A stretch of 64,000 bases of DNA from positions 711,501 to 775,500 of the forward strand of contig CP099848.1 in assembly GCA_030062745.1 (NCBI GenBank), given 5' to 3'. Positions 1-11,040 of the stretch are shown here, in pieces. Positions within the stretch are counted from its first letter, which is position 1, and the number at the start of each line of letters is the position of its first letter. The notes beneath the pieces are model-generated. The model was not told the DNA's origin, ran no database searches, and was given only the letters and a program-made list of their open reading frames with translations. The DNA is from Capitulum mitella. Its lineage: Eukaryota > Arthropoda > Thecostraca > Pollicipedomorpha > Pollicipedidae. The position numbers were made by a program, and so were the translations under genes.

Positions 1-3000
1 ATGCGTGCAATTGTGTGGTTTGTAGCACACTGTACTCCAAGTTCCTGTAAAATAATCTACTCGACTGGAATCCCTGGCCATACCATGTTGCTTTATATAC
101 CATGACTCCAGACTGATGATTATCACATTAAATGTGGATTGTCTAAAGCGGCCAAATAAACAAATAGGTAAATAAATAGATAAATTAATAAATTAGTAGA
201 CATGTTAAGGTGGGACATTTCCTTCATTACCAACTGGCATGGATGTAATTATCGGGTGGTGGGGACGGGCGACATTCCTCCCTTTTCGTCCGTGGTGCTG
301 CCGCCCTTTCTAATGCCACAGGAAAAAGGTTTGATAGAAAAATAAAAATAAAACATATCTTCAACCCGATTCCCAATACCAACAGAATCCAAGGAGGTTT
401 TCTTCTTTCCTTTTCTGCCGCGGAAGGGCCTTCTTTAATTTTTAACAGCCATCAGCCTCCAGACACCCCTCCTTATACATTAATCAACCATTCCTCGTGG
501 ACACGGCACCCCTTACAGGTAATCGCCCTCGTATAGGCCAGATAACTGAAATTCCTGGCACCCCATGCAGGCCAGGCGCTCCCTCTTCTGGTACAGATGA
601 GACACCTCTAAATTATTTGGCTCCGCTTACAGACCAGACACGTCTAAGACACAGTCGCCACCTTCAGGCCAGTCGCCCCCGAACAGATCAGGCGCCCCTT
701 GGGGTCTCGGCGCCATTTGCAAGCGAGGCGCCCCCTACACATCAAGCCCCCTCATGTATATGGCGCCCCCATCCACGGACCAGATGTCTGTAAGGGACAC
801 CTTACAGACCAGACACGTCTACGATGCAGGCGCCCCTTTCAGGCCCGACGCCCCCGTACAGATTAAGTGCCCTTCCTGTATTTGGTGCCCCATCTGTCGA
901 TCAAGCGCTCGTACGGGGCTCGTACAAGTACCCAATCAAGAAATGCATTGATATATCCTTTGAATCCTTAAATATGTGATCAGACTACCAATTTCATTCT
1001 TCTGGATGGCGCCCCTGGAGATCGGCACCCACCCCTTGGAGGTTGGCGTCCCTGGACGAATGGTCCCCCAACTTTTCGTTGTGCTCCTATACCCATGCCA
1101 ATCAGGGGCGATGTGAAATGCGAAGCACCGGCGCGGTCAGATGGGACCCACCCCCCTTAGGCCCGCATTTTTTGTGATATTATGGCATATTGTCTTCCCA
1201 GCGGCACTTTTAGCCTGATTTCAGGTTACACTGAGCTCCGCCTCCCCCCGCTAAGAAAATCCTGGCTGCGCCCCTGACGCGAAGTAATGCCTAACCTAAC
1301 CCTTAGAAAACCAAACGCCGGTGTTCGAACTGCTCTTTTCTGTGTTTAATGTCCATGTTTTATTCTTCACTAGGTATCGTTACCTGGTAAAATATGAAAC
1401 CTATTTGAATGTAAGGCGTGTGGTTGTGGACATGATTTGTGTCTTTGCTGCCACCTAGTGTTGAAATATAGCACTTTAAGTTTAACGCCGGGCCAGGATT
1501 TATAAGCAGCACTATGCATAAGCCTTTCCAGGTTCTAGGTTTATGGGGGTTTGTAACATATCGGAGTCTAGGAAGTGCAGCAAGCAATATACAGACAGTT
1601 CTGGCGGAAAGCGCTTCTAGCCTCGAATTAACAATCCTCCCCTCGTTATTACATAGTGGACTCGTCCAAAGGGGCGGCTGCTCGTGATTCCGGCGCGACG
1701 CCGACAGTTGGTGCGCATCTGGCATTTCTGTGTGGTGCGCCGCGCCGGTCGAAACTCGTGCACGCCCTGCCCTGATCAATTGCTGGGCCCACGCCCACTT
1801 CGACCGGGCCACCGAGGTCTGTGGATTTCCGCTTCAGGTACTGTTCGTTTGTTTTGTCGTTCGGCATGTACTGTGCCGCGATTACATATTCGAAGACGTT
1901 TTCTTCAAATGTCATTGTTAGTGGCATAGCTTTTGTAGTGACTGACGGGCTGGTGTCGACAATATTTAGGTTAAGAGCAAGTATTCCCGTATCACATAGG
2001 TGTTTGTCCACTTTGCCTTTTGGAAGATTTCTTCTGGTATCCCAGAAGTGACCAGTTGAATTTGTGTGGCAAGCTGATGTACTGTTTCAGAGTTAAGCCA
2101 CATGCTGACAATTTGGTTTGTATTACTGCTATCCACTGAGATAATGTAGTATACACCAAACATTATTCTCACGGAATTCTTAAACTTTAAGTGGTAATTG
2201 TGGCATGGCCTTACAGCAATGCCATAAAGAACTGGTAATGCTAGGGCATCAGTGTTACAAGTATTGGTGCTTTAATGTGGTGCCATTAGTCAGTAAATAT
2301 TCTACTCACTACTTCTAATATTGTCACTAAGCATCTTGTGTGTGGCATCAGTGTTTTACATTTTGGCAGTCCATATTTTTAAGCAGTTTAACATTTGGAG
2401 CACATGTTTTGCCACTGACCACATTGAACTGTGTGGTGTGCAGTGTACACTGATTTTGTGGAGTGATGTAGTTTTTCCATGGTTATATAGCTTTTTCTTC
2501 ATGGGTCTCATGGTATGCATAAAGTCATTTTGATGAATGGCAGTTCTGGGGATAGTATAGGTTAGAGTTGCCTTGGTATATTTCATTATGGTTTGTTCAG
2601 AACTGTTAGTAAAAGGCCCTGGTCAGTGAGCAGTTCAGGAATGAATTAGTTGTGCTGTCATATATTATTTAAAACTACTTTTTCAGGGCTTTAGATGCAA
2701 TTTATTCATCCTAAATAAAGAAAATTTGGTGTGATACATCAAGTATATACAATTTCAAAGCCATCAAAAGGCCTATGTTGCTGAAAACTTACACAGTACT
2801 TGTGACTCTAACTTTTTGTTTTGTATGATGTAAGTAATATATATGCAGTTGCCATTTTTGATAGCTTTTAGTGCATAGCATGTGAGCAAGAGTACAGGGA
2901 TAAAACTGTTTCTCATAACCATTAACTCAAGGATTTTCTAATATTTCCAAGGCCCTTTTTCCAGCCTAGCCCCTTCTGATGCCACCCCTGTCCAGATGAA

Positions 3001-3363
3001 TGCTATTTCCACACCACCCAGTCAGATTCCACTCCCCATCAGCCATCCTAGCATCGGTTGGCAGCTCTGATGCTTGCCACAGTGTGCATGGTAGCTGGAT
3101 GTTAGCATCCAAGCCTGAAGCCAGGGTACTGAGACCATCAGCTGGTGAGGGGTCAGGGATGGGTTGGGCCCAACTCCCTCTAAATGTGACTTTGGCAGCA
3201 AAGTTGTCGTTAGTGCTTGATTAAATGTTTGCGCCGTCAGACCGTAGTCTACATGCACGGATGGTTACGCACACATGAGGACGTGGCGAAGCGTATTCTT
3301 ATTGGATGGTAGAGGGTCGTAATAGTCAAGAAGTTGTGAACGTGGGCGTTCTACTACGTTTTC
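1..3363. other. Non-coding stretch, no gene recognised
   Basis: No open frame here shows recognisable protein similarity or a convincing splice-bounded coding signature. Base composition is mixed, with an A/T-rich simple repeat of the aaataaat type near 150-200 and a degenerate C/G-rich repeat zone around 500-1090. From about 1300 to 3300 it is ordinary AT-leaning sequence. It could be intergenic or the 5' intron of the + strand gene. Confidence 0.5.
628..875. repeat. Degenerate tandem duplication, about 175 bp period
   Basis: The string cttacagaccagacacgtct occurs at about 628 and again at about 803. Similar text follows both copies (cttcaggcc..cgcccccg.acagat). Within each copy there is a looser reiteration of ggcgcccc followed by tacagatca-like text. 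The small ORFs reported here are a by-product of this C-rich repeat. Confidence 0.55.
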
Positions 3364-3416
3364 GCCCGTAGTTCAGAACGTTCAATATGCGGCCGTATTG
3401 AACGTTCTGCACGGGC
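3364..3416. repeat. Inverted repeat (hairpin)
   Basis: Perfect arms cagaacgttcaata (3374-3387) and tattgaacgttctg (3396-3409) flank an 8-nt loop tgcggccg. Less perfect pairing extends outwards (gcccgt with acgggc). It could be a cruciform or a transposon end; no partner element was identified. Confidence 0.8.
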
Positions 3417-6400
3417 AGCGGGATTCCACTTTACCACCTCCGCCCAAGTAAGTCTCGCGGCCGGGTGTCTGTGTAAGCTCAATGTTTACATGTGTTTGGC
3501 GATTGGACACCCCTCCCCCTTATAACGTCACCAGTTAGTGAGGTCGGACGGAGCCGGAGACGGTCGGCCTGTTAGCCAGACGCCCGTCGTGCGATGTTCC
3601 CATGTTTCAGACCGCGTGTCGGTCGAGCTGGGGCCTTGGTTTATCTGCTGGTGTTGCTCAGGGTTAGTCACGCTTCTGACTGCTGTGGCGTCGTTTTTTT
3701 ATTCCATTCCGTTATATTCAGATATTAACGCGATGAGCTTTCCCCTGGTTTTGTGCGTCGTCGCCACGTGATGGTTCCCGTGGACTTCCGTCACTCGTTG
3801 ACCTCGTCGCTCTGTTTTGCACCAGAAAGGGTCAGGCACCGCTGAGGCCTTAGATCGCAGACTAGACTTGTTAAAGGCCTCACGGGCTTTCTGCATCCCG
3901 GTAGAACTCTCTGCTCCTACCACCTCTCACGCAGCTCTCGAGCCGTAAGACTGCGCGCGCGGCGCCCGTCTTCGCGCGGCCGCAGACCGCCTCCGGAGGC
4001 TGACGGACGGTGCTTACGTTCGCCGGGTGTTTGCGCGCCGTTTTTGCCGCCGGCCGCCGAGCGGCGCCGGCCGGGCCTTGTTGTTGCGACGGCCGCAAGC
4101 CCGGCCGCCGGCCTGATCGCCGGCCGTTCGTCAGCTGTCGGGGCGGCGTGAGGGCGCCATCGCTCTCCCGGCCGGCCTGGGGCCCGTCGTCGCAGGACGA
4201 CGGCGGCTGGGCTCAGGCGGCCTGGGAGCCCCGCGGAGTAGGACATGGGGCGTGGAGTGTGGAGACCGGGGCGGAGGCATGGTGCGCAGAAGTGCCTTTG
4301 AGCGGCGTCGGCGTGGAGCTGGTGTTTGCTGGTCATGTCCCGGACAACACCTGTGTGGTGTCGTTGGCATTCAGCTGTTGCTGAAGAGGCCTGCTAAATG
4401 CGACTGCTGAAGTGCTGAAGAGAAATTGCGTCTCGAATAGCCTCTAAAGCCCTGAAATAGTAATTGGCTGTCGATTCCTTGTTATGGATTACGGAACATT
4501 TATCCCGGCTGTCCCATGCGCTGCAAGACGACGTCGTGATGCACTGAAATAAGAACACGGCTATCGAGTCCATGATAGTCGTTTCCGTCCAACATCAGCT
4601 GCCGTGTGGAGGGCGGACCCACGGCCGATCCTCCGCCAGGAAGCTGCCTCGTAGAACCCACTGCCGGGCTCCGGAGGCGGGCTGTTCTCCGCCGGGTAGC
4701 TGCCTTGTAGCCCACTGCTGGGCTCCGGAGGCGGACTGCGGCCTGTCCGGACACCAACCGGCACTGTTTGGGAAACATTGCTTCACGCTGTCCGTGAGGG
4801 CTGGATTCCTGTACAGAGCTCTGTCCAGACAGTAGATTTCACCGGAATTTTCGGAGAATGCTGGATTTGGCCCGACACGCAGTTGGAGTTTTTTGGGGCT
4901 TCAGTGATAGGATCGTAATCGTGAACACTGACATTTTCTGGTCAGCTTTTAGCCGCCTCTCCGATGGGGACCTCGCCCACCACCCGAGACTGGTGCACGG
5001 TCCCTGCGGCTCTTTGCAGAGTCAACACTGGCGGCTCGGTCACGTTCTGTGCAAGCGTTGGCCGTCATCGTCTGTTGACGGATCCACTGTCAAGCCCGGC
5101 CAAACACGACCATTACGTTTATTGAACACGCAGCATTAGAGTCTGGCGCGCTAGAGGGGTATCTTCGTTTAGGTTACAGTTGCGAATACCGTCCCGTGTT
5201 TATCGCGTAATGAACACAAACACGAGATGGCGGAGGCGGCCCAGGGGGCTTTGGCGTCCTACGGAAAGGGGTTCGGGGCGCTGGTGCTCTGCGACGTGGA
5301 TGAATGACGCAGTTTCAGCTTCGTGATAAATCGTCTCCGTTTCGGGACTGATACGGGGCGGACGTGGTGAATAACAAACAAGCGTCTGTGCAAATGAGCC
5401 GTGCCTGTTTGGCGTTTTTGCCACGGTTATCGGATGTCTAACACTGCGACGAGGCCGTTTCTTCACAGCGCAGATGCGGACGCTGTTGTCAGTGCAGTTT
5501 ATGCTTGAAAGAGCTTTAATTTCCCCTGTCTCGTTCACGTTTTCCGCGCACGGACGAATTGCAGAATGGCGTGAACGGGAGTCCGACACGAGTGACTGGA
5601 ACTGAGCAGATCCCAAAAACTCTGGCTCGCCACGTGAAGTTTGTGTGGCGAACTTTGTGAGTTTCACGGCGTTCAGCCGTGCAGTCGGCGCCTGAGTTTG
5701 GGGCATGTGCAGTCGGAGAGATAAGTCGAGAAGTGCCGAAGGCTGGCACCAAGCGTGTTAATCAGCCATCCTGCGCTTTTTTGGTTGCGTGAGTTGGTCT
5801 CTAGCGGCGCTGTAACAGGATGATCTCATTAGCGTGGCAGCCTGTCGTGTCCTTTTTATCACAGTCGCTGTGAACGTGACAGTCAAAGAGGGACTCGCCA
5901 CCGCCCACGGTGAACCAGGTGAACCCATCGTCACACCGTTTATCGCTTTTCCGTTGGTGAGCTCGCTTTGCAGCGTTTTGTGGGTGAGCGTGGCCGCAAA
6001 AATTGATTAGTGACGATCATCTAGAACATGGAATCCCTGTGACAATATTCCAGCCTGTGCCCGAACGGTTCACTTGGAGCCGCACCCCGTGTCCTGTCGC
6101 CGGGGTCGGTGGCATGCTGTCGATAGCTTTTTGAGTAACGGTAGTTTCCAAATCCAGGAATGCCGTGAAAGGTCACCCATGTTGTCTTTGGGACAGTGTC
6201 GCTCATTCTAGTACTTAAGCGACCATAAAGTGGCCATAAAATATGCTCGGATATTGGGGATGTCGTGCACTGCCAAGCGGTCGACACGTCAGTTGGCCGT
6301 TTTATGTCCATGCGGTACGCCATTTGTGATGCATATGTCATTGGTAATGTCCACACGAAATGTACTAAATGTCAGGTTATGGGCAGTGTTTGTTGCTGTA

Positions 6401-7010
6401 TCAGACGACTTATCCGCATCTCAGGTAGGCGAAATCAGCGTATTGCTTTTGATGAATTTGAATGCTTCGTTTTAAGGCAGGCATCTTTCACTTGCCTGTA
6501 TACAGATGATGCTAATACAAATCACTGAAGACGTCTTTGGGCCGTCATATGTCTTTGGCCTACTTCATAATTAGCTCACGGTGTGTCTGACAAATCTAAA
6601 TAAACACCCTGCGGATTTACGCGTTCTGGGAGGCCTCGTTATGCTGACACACGTCACCCGACCTCGCCCTGCCGGCTGGGGCGCGCCGCACAAAAGAAAA
6701 ATATTCATTTCCTCTAGCGTTGAATGGCTCTTTTTGACCGTCCAGCATGTCGAGCTGGGTAGATTTCCACAGTGATCGAGTTTCCGGTGTGAGTTGTGTG
6801 TGAAGAGTCCGGTTCAGATTTGTTTTGAGGGCCTGCGTGTGGTGGCCGCTGCCGCAGCTGTTCGCGATATATCTGCGCTGTTGGCGGCGGCAGGCCGAGC
6901 GCCGCGAGACGCACCAGTCGCCGGGCAGAGCGGCCCCCCGTGCCGGCACTCTGCCCCGTGCTGCTCACCGCTCAGCCGCGGGACAGTCGGACAGCTCCGG
7001 GTCAGGTGTC
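3417..7010. other. Non-coding stretch with GC-rich island at about 4.0-4.3 kb
   Basis: Contains a CpG-dense segment (about 3950-4300) and a second smaller one near 4600-4760. Several frames stay open in both strands only because the sequence is GC-rich, and none reads as a known domain. About 4860-6840 is ordinary sequence without a supported gene. Confidence 0.45.
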
Positions 7011-7233
7011 CTGAGCTCAGTCAGTGCCGGCTCAGATACCCTGGGCTCAGTCAGTGCCGGCTCAGATGTCCTGGGCTCAGTCAGTGCCGGCTCAGATACC
7101 CTGGGCTCAGTCAGTGCCGGCTGAGATGTCCTGGGCTCAGTCAGTGCCGGCTCAGGTGTCCTGGGCTCAGTCAGTGCCGGCTCAGATACCCTGGGCTCAG
7201 TCAGTGCCGGCTCAGGTGTCCTGGGCTCAGTTT
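7011..7233. repeat. 30-bp minisatellite, about 7 copies
   Basis: Tandem units of cagtcagtgccggctcagat plus ten bases (accctgggct or a gtcctgggct variant) repeat about seven times. The units alternate between an ATACC and a GTGTCC/ATGTCC version. All three + frames are open through it because 30 is a multiple of three, so the apparent repetitive proteins here are artefacts of the array. Confidence 0.9.
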
Positions 7234-8775
7234 TCAGAGTTGTTTTCCTCAGTTCGCTATTCTTAAATGGTGCTCAGATGCCTTGGCTTTCCATGCTGGT
7301 TGCTGAAAGATTCGTGGTTTATTAGACTGTTTGTAATTAAGTAATATTTTTTGGGCATTGCTGCCCGTTTACTTTAAGAGCGGTACATGTCGGCGAATAC
7401 GGGATTTGTATTGCATATAACCCGTGCGTTATGTTTCTAGTGGAACCCTCAAAAGACTCATGTAAAGCCATGAACTGTCATTTGCACAAAATCCAGTCGT
7501 CGTTCATGTGCGCTAATGTTTGCCTGGTTGACTTTCATTTCCTGGTCGGTGCGTATCGCTGCGTTAACTCTGTGTAGAAGAGGCGTGCAACAGCAGTTAC
7601 CGGATCTGTTGGAAGAAAGAATTCAACCAGCTTGGCTCTTTCAGATGCCCTGAGGCATATGGTCGCTAAAAGTAGACAATTTGCATGATTTCCCGGATTT
7701 TTAGAACACGACGCAACACGATCATTCTTTTGTGTTAACTATGGCCGTATGTTGGACGCAGTGCTGGTTGACGAGCCCTTTGCTTTTGTTTTGATTCCGA
7801 AGTGCCTTTCAGCACCATGGGCGGCCCGCGCGCATGCCTGGCTTGGTGACAGACACTGAACAGACGACGGGAATCCCGCCCGACTCAACACAGACCCGGG
7901 CTCCCAGCCGCTGTGGTGAGGGTTCCGTGTCTATTTCCTGCCGGGTCGAGCGGTGGCGGAGCTGGCCAGCTCGAGTACAAAGAACCTACCAGAGTACAGG
8001 GCCATTGGAAAAACGTCCGACCTCCGTGAACTGTTTTCCGTCAGGTTTGCCAGCACTGTGCTCCATCCGGCCCATGTCGCGTGCTGAAGGGGCTGGTGTT
8101 GAGCACATCGCAGGGCCCGGGTGGAGCGTAGTGCTGGAGAACCCCTGACTGGAAACAGTTCATCATGGGCGTAGCCGGAACGCATCCCACCTGCCCGTCC
8201 TGGGCTCGTCATCGTTACATAAGCCCCATGTTTATATCAGCAAAGGCAATGAACGGACCCAGTTGTGGCCATCTGTTCTTGAGAACGTTTCGTCATCGCT
8301 TCCTGAAGCTGAACGCTGCCAAATCGAGTAATGCGCATGTCTGGAGGCATTCACCTGCTGTTCCGTTCAGTGACTGGGACCTGTCCAAATGCGCAGACCG
8401 ATACCACCGGACTCCCTTCTTCGACCAAACGATCATTGAACACTGGACGTTTTTGGCCACATTGTGCGTTGTGGAGGTTCGGACCATCCATCGTGCCCCC
8501 GCTCCTCGCGCAGGACTGCCTGGCCCTCGCCCCGGGCGGCCCCCGCTGTGGCCTCTGTCGCGATGCGCTGCGCCGTCCGGTTCCGGCCGGTCAGACCCAA
8601 TATCGACGTGTCGGCAAACAGGCTGCGACCGGTTGGCGGCGGCGGGATGGCCCTGTTGTCACTGGCGTATTGTCGACACCGCCGGCCGGACGGGGAGACG
8701 GGCAGTGGAGTCGGCGCCGCGCCGGTCGCCGGTCGCCGCGCCGGATTGCAGAAGGAGGTCGACGGTGTTTATGCA
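7234..8775. other. Non-coding stretch with GC-rich segment at 8.49-8.76 kb
   Basis: No supported gene. The GC-rich segment at 8490-8760 has high GC3 in a + frame and in a - frame, so coding direction cannot be decided by eye. No consensus splice pair clearly bounds it. Confidence 0.4.
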
Positions 8776-8850
8776 ATTATGCATTATGGTTTACGCCGCT
8801 GCAGAATTACTGAGCAGTAATTCTGCAGCGGCGTAAACCAGAATGCATAC
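8776..8850. repeat. Long near-perfect palindrome (26-bp perfect arms)
   Basis: Arms 8787-8812 and 8815-8840 are perfect reverse complements of 26 nt separated by only 2 nt. Beyond them tatgcatt/aatgcata pairing continues with one mismatch to about 8776 and 8850. A hairpin of this length and near-zero loop is unlikely by chance. Confidence 0.92.
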
Positions 8851-8861
8851 CATGGCAATCA

Positions 8862-8887
8862 CCAATTTGCTAGCGCTAGCAAATTGG
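8862..8887. repeat. Perfect 26-bp palindrome
   Basis: ccaatttgctagc followed directly by its reverse complement gctagcaaattgg, with no spacer. It lies only 12 bp after the larger palindrome at 8776-8850, so the two form a pair of adjacent foldbacks. Confidence 0.93.
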
Positions 8888-10199
8888 CGACTGTGTCGTG
8901 TCACACTGTTTCCGTACTGGCTTGTATGGTGGCGCTTTATGTGGATCGTTGACGTGGTACCAGCGTATGTGGAAGGGGGCCTAGCAGATGGTGCAGGACT
9001 AGCATGAGACCTATGCGACCAGGGAACTATAGGTATCGTTAAACACTCGTTATTACAATGAAGTCAGGCTGGCTGAAGGTGGGCTTCTGGTCAAAAGGTC
9101 CTCATTATGCTTGGTCATCAGCCAGTACCACCTCATCTTCGGCACGCCATATGTAGCCAGCCTTCGAAGCTCTTTGCCTTCAAGGGATTGTTGTTGGACG
9201 TGGGGGCCACATTCTCTGGAGAGGAGTTTGGGCGGTGGAAGCTCGAAAACCATTGGTTAGGTCTCTGGCGTCAGGATTTGCTTGCAATTAATGTTAACAT
9301 ATGACATTTAAGGGGCATTGCTATGTGGTTAGGACGGCAGAGTTTACGAAGAGCGTTTGCGGTTTTTACGGAGAGCGTAGGTCAAGAAGATGAGAAGTAC
9401 ATTTCGGGATATTGGTCATCATGTGTAGAACCTCTTTGTCTGTTGCTTCTGGCGTTATTCCTTCTGTTTATTTTTGTCAGTCATTCTGAAATCAGCATTC
9501 GCCGTTTATTGCCTCCAGCCTCACTCTTACGATGCTTGCAGTCCTATGGGCACAATGGACGTAGAGAGCACTTGGTTATGGTTTGGCCTTGGGTGCTTTG
9601 GCTGGCGAGCACAGGCTGTTTCGTCGTACGTGCCACTGCAGGCTGCGACGCTGCAAGCTGCCTGAGAGCCTGCTCCAAACAATGAAGTTTTCGGTTTCGT
9701 ACTGCAAGCTTATTAGGACTCCAGCTTTTATGAGTGCCCATTTATCATGTGCTTGCTGTTTCGCCCAGTCTGACCATGGCTGTTGAATGCTTGAGGCATA
9801 TAAATGTGGACCGGTTCCTTTTTAGATGTTTGTTTGTTTTCTTTTATTAATACTGACAGACAACATTGTTGAAGACGTTTTTGCTTGATGTATTGCACCG
9901 AAGTGAAACGGCAGCTTTTCGCAAACTGCATTTTTAGACTGCATTTGGCAGTCGTACAAAAATATGTGGCAACCATTGGTTTCATCGTGATAACGACAGT
10001 ATGGCGTCACTACACGAAATAACCACGCCGACCGTTTCCTTTAAAACAATTCAAAAGGCATCAAAACATGGCTACAGTCACTTTCCGCGTTAAGTGTAAC
10101 TTGTATTTGTCGCCTAACAACTCGACGCATTTTTTTTACTTTTTTTTTCGTCACGTGTTTTCCCTCTCCATTGGGCAGTCCGGACCTTCTCAACTCTCC
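8888..10199. other. Non-coding stretch, nothing recognised
   Basis: AT-leaning sequence with short uninformative ORFs in all frames. No domain, RNA gene or repeat was identified. Confidence 0.45.
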
Positions 10200-11040
10200 T
10201 CCGCCCACGGCGCTCACCTCTGCTCCGCCGAGGGCGCGCCGGATACCGGCTCGTGCGCCGTCTGCCGCCTGCGCAGACGGCCGCCGGCGGCGGCCGGGTG
10301 TAAACGCCGCGCGTGTGGGGTATATTTAGTCGCCGCCAGCGGCGGCGGCCGCCCATGACACACGATTTACCCGCGGCGCCGAGCCGGCCGGCCGCCCTGT
10401 TTTGACACGGCCGCCGGCGGCGCGGCCCGGTGACGTCACGGGGCGCCGGCCGGGGCGCCGGCGGCCGCCGGTGGCGCCCCGGCCGGCGCTGGAGCGGCGC
10501 CCGAACAAATAAACAGCCGGCCGATCGGAGCAAGGTCGGATCAGTGCCATCGGGCCCGGCTGACCGGGCCGCGCCGCCCCGGGCGGGCGGGGCCGCCCGC
10601 CGCCGCCGGCAGTCAGAGGGCGACGCCCCGGCGGTCGGAGCTGAGCGGCGGCCGCCACTCGGAGATCACCAGGCGCCGGCCGAGCTGTCTGAGCGGGCGT
10701 CTGTGCGCGGGAGGAGGTGTCGGAGACGCTCCCTGTGGGCGGGAGGAGGCGTGTGAGGGGAGTGAGGTGTTGGCCCTGTCGGTCGTGGGCCCGTTCGCCC
10801 TGCGCTCGGTGCCGCCGCCAGTCGGCCGTGCAGCTCCCGGCGGGGAGCAGTGTGCGTTCGTGACCCGGTCCCCGGCGTCGCCTCAGTCCCCGGCGCGTCA
10901 CGGGCAGTCTCGGACAAGCGAACACTCTGGGCCGTGTTGCGGTCGGTGCCGTCCTGCGCCCTCGAGGCCCCGTGGCTCGCGGCTCCACTCCAGGCAGGCC
11001 GACCTGCCGTCGCCGCGCCGTGCGGGACCGTAGAGTAGCG
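10200..11040. promoter_or_regulatory. CpG-rich island, possible promoter region
   Basis: About 840 bp of very GC- and CpG-rich sequence with many gccggc/cggccg strings. A TATA-like tatattta lies at 10321 and a perfect CRE-type palindrome tgacgtca at 10431. The position fits a promoter for the + strand gene whose coding exons begin further right. That link is inference; the region could equally be a GC-rich UTR or a promoter of a different transcript. Long ORFs in both strands are compositional. Confidence 0.35.

Noticed and set aside
6794-7306. ORFs reading SQCRLRCPGL or AQSVPAQ repeats
   Set aside because: Products of the 30-bp minisatellite; three frames are equally open, with no domain or splice support.
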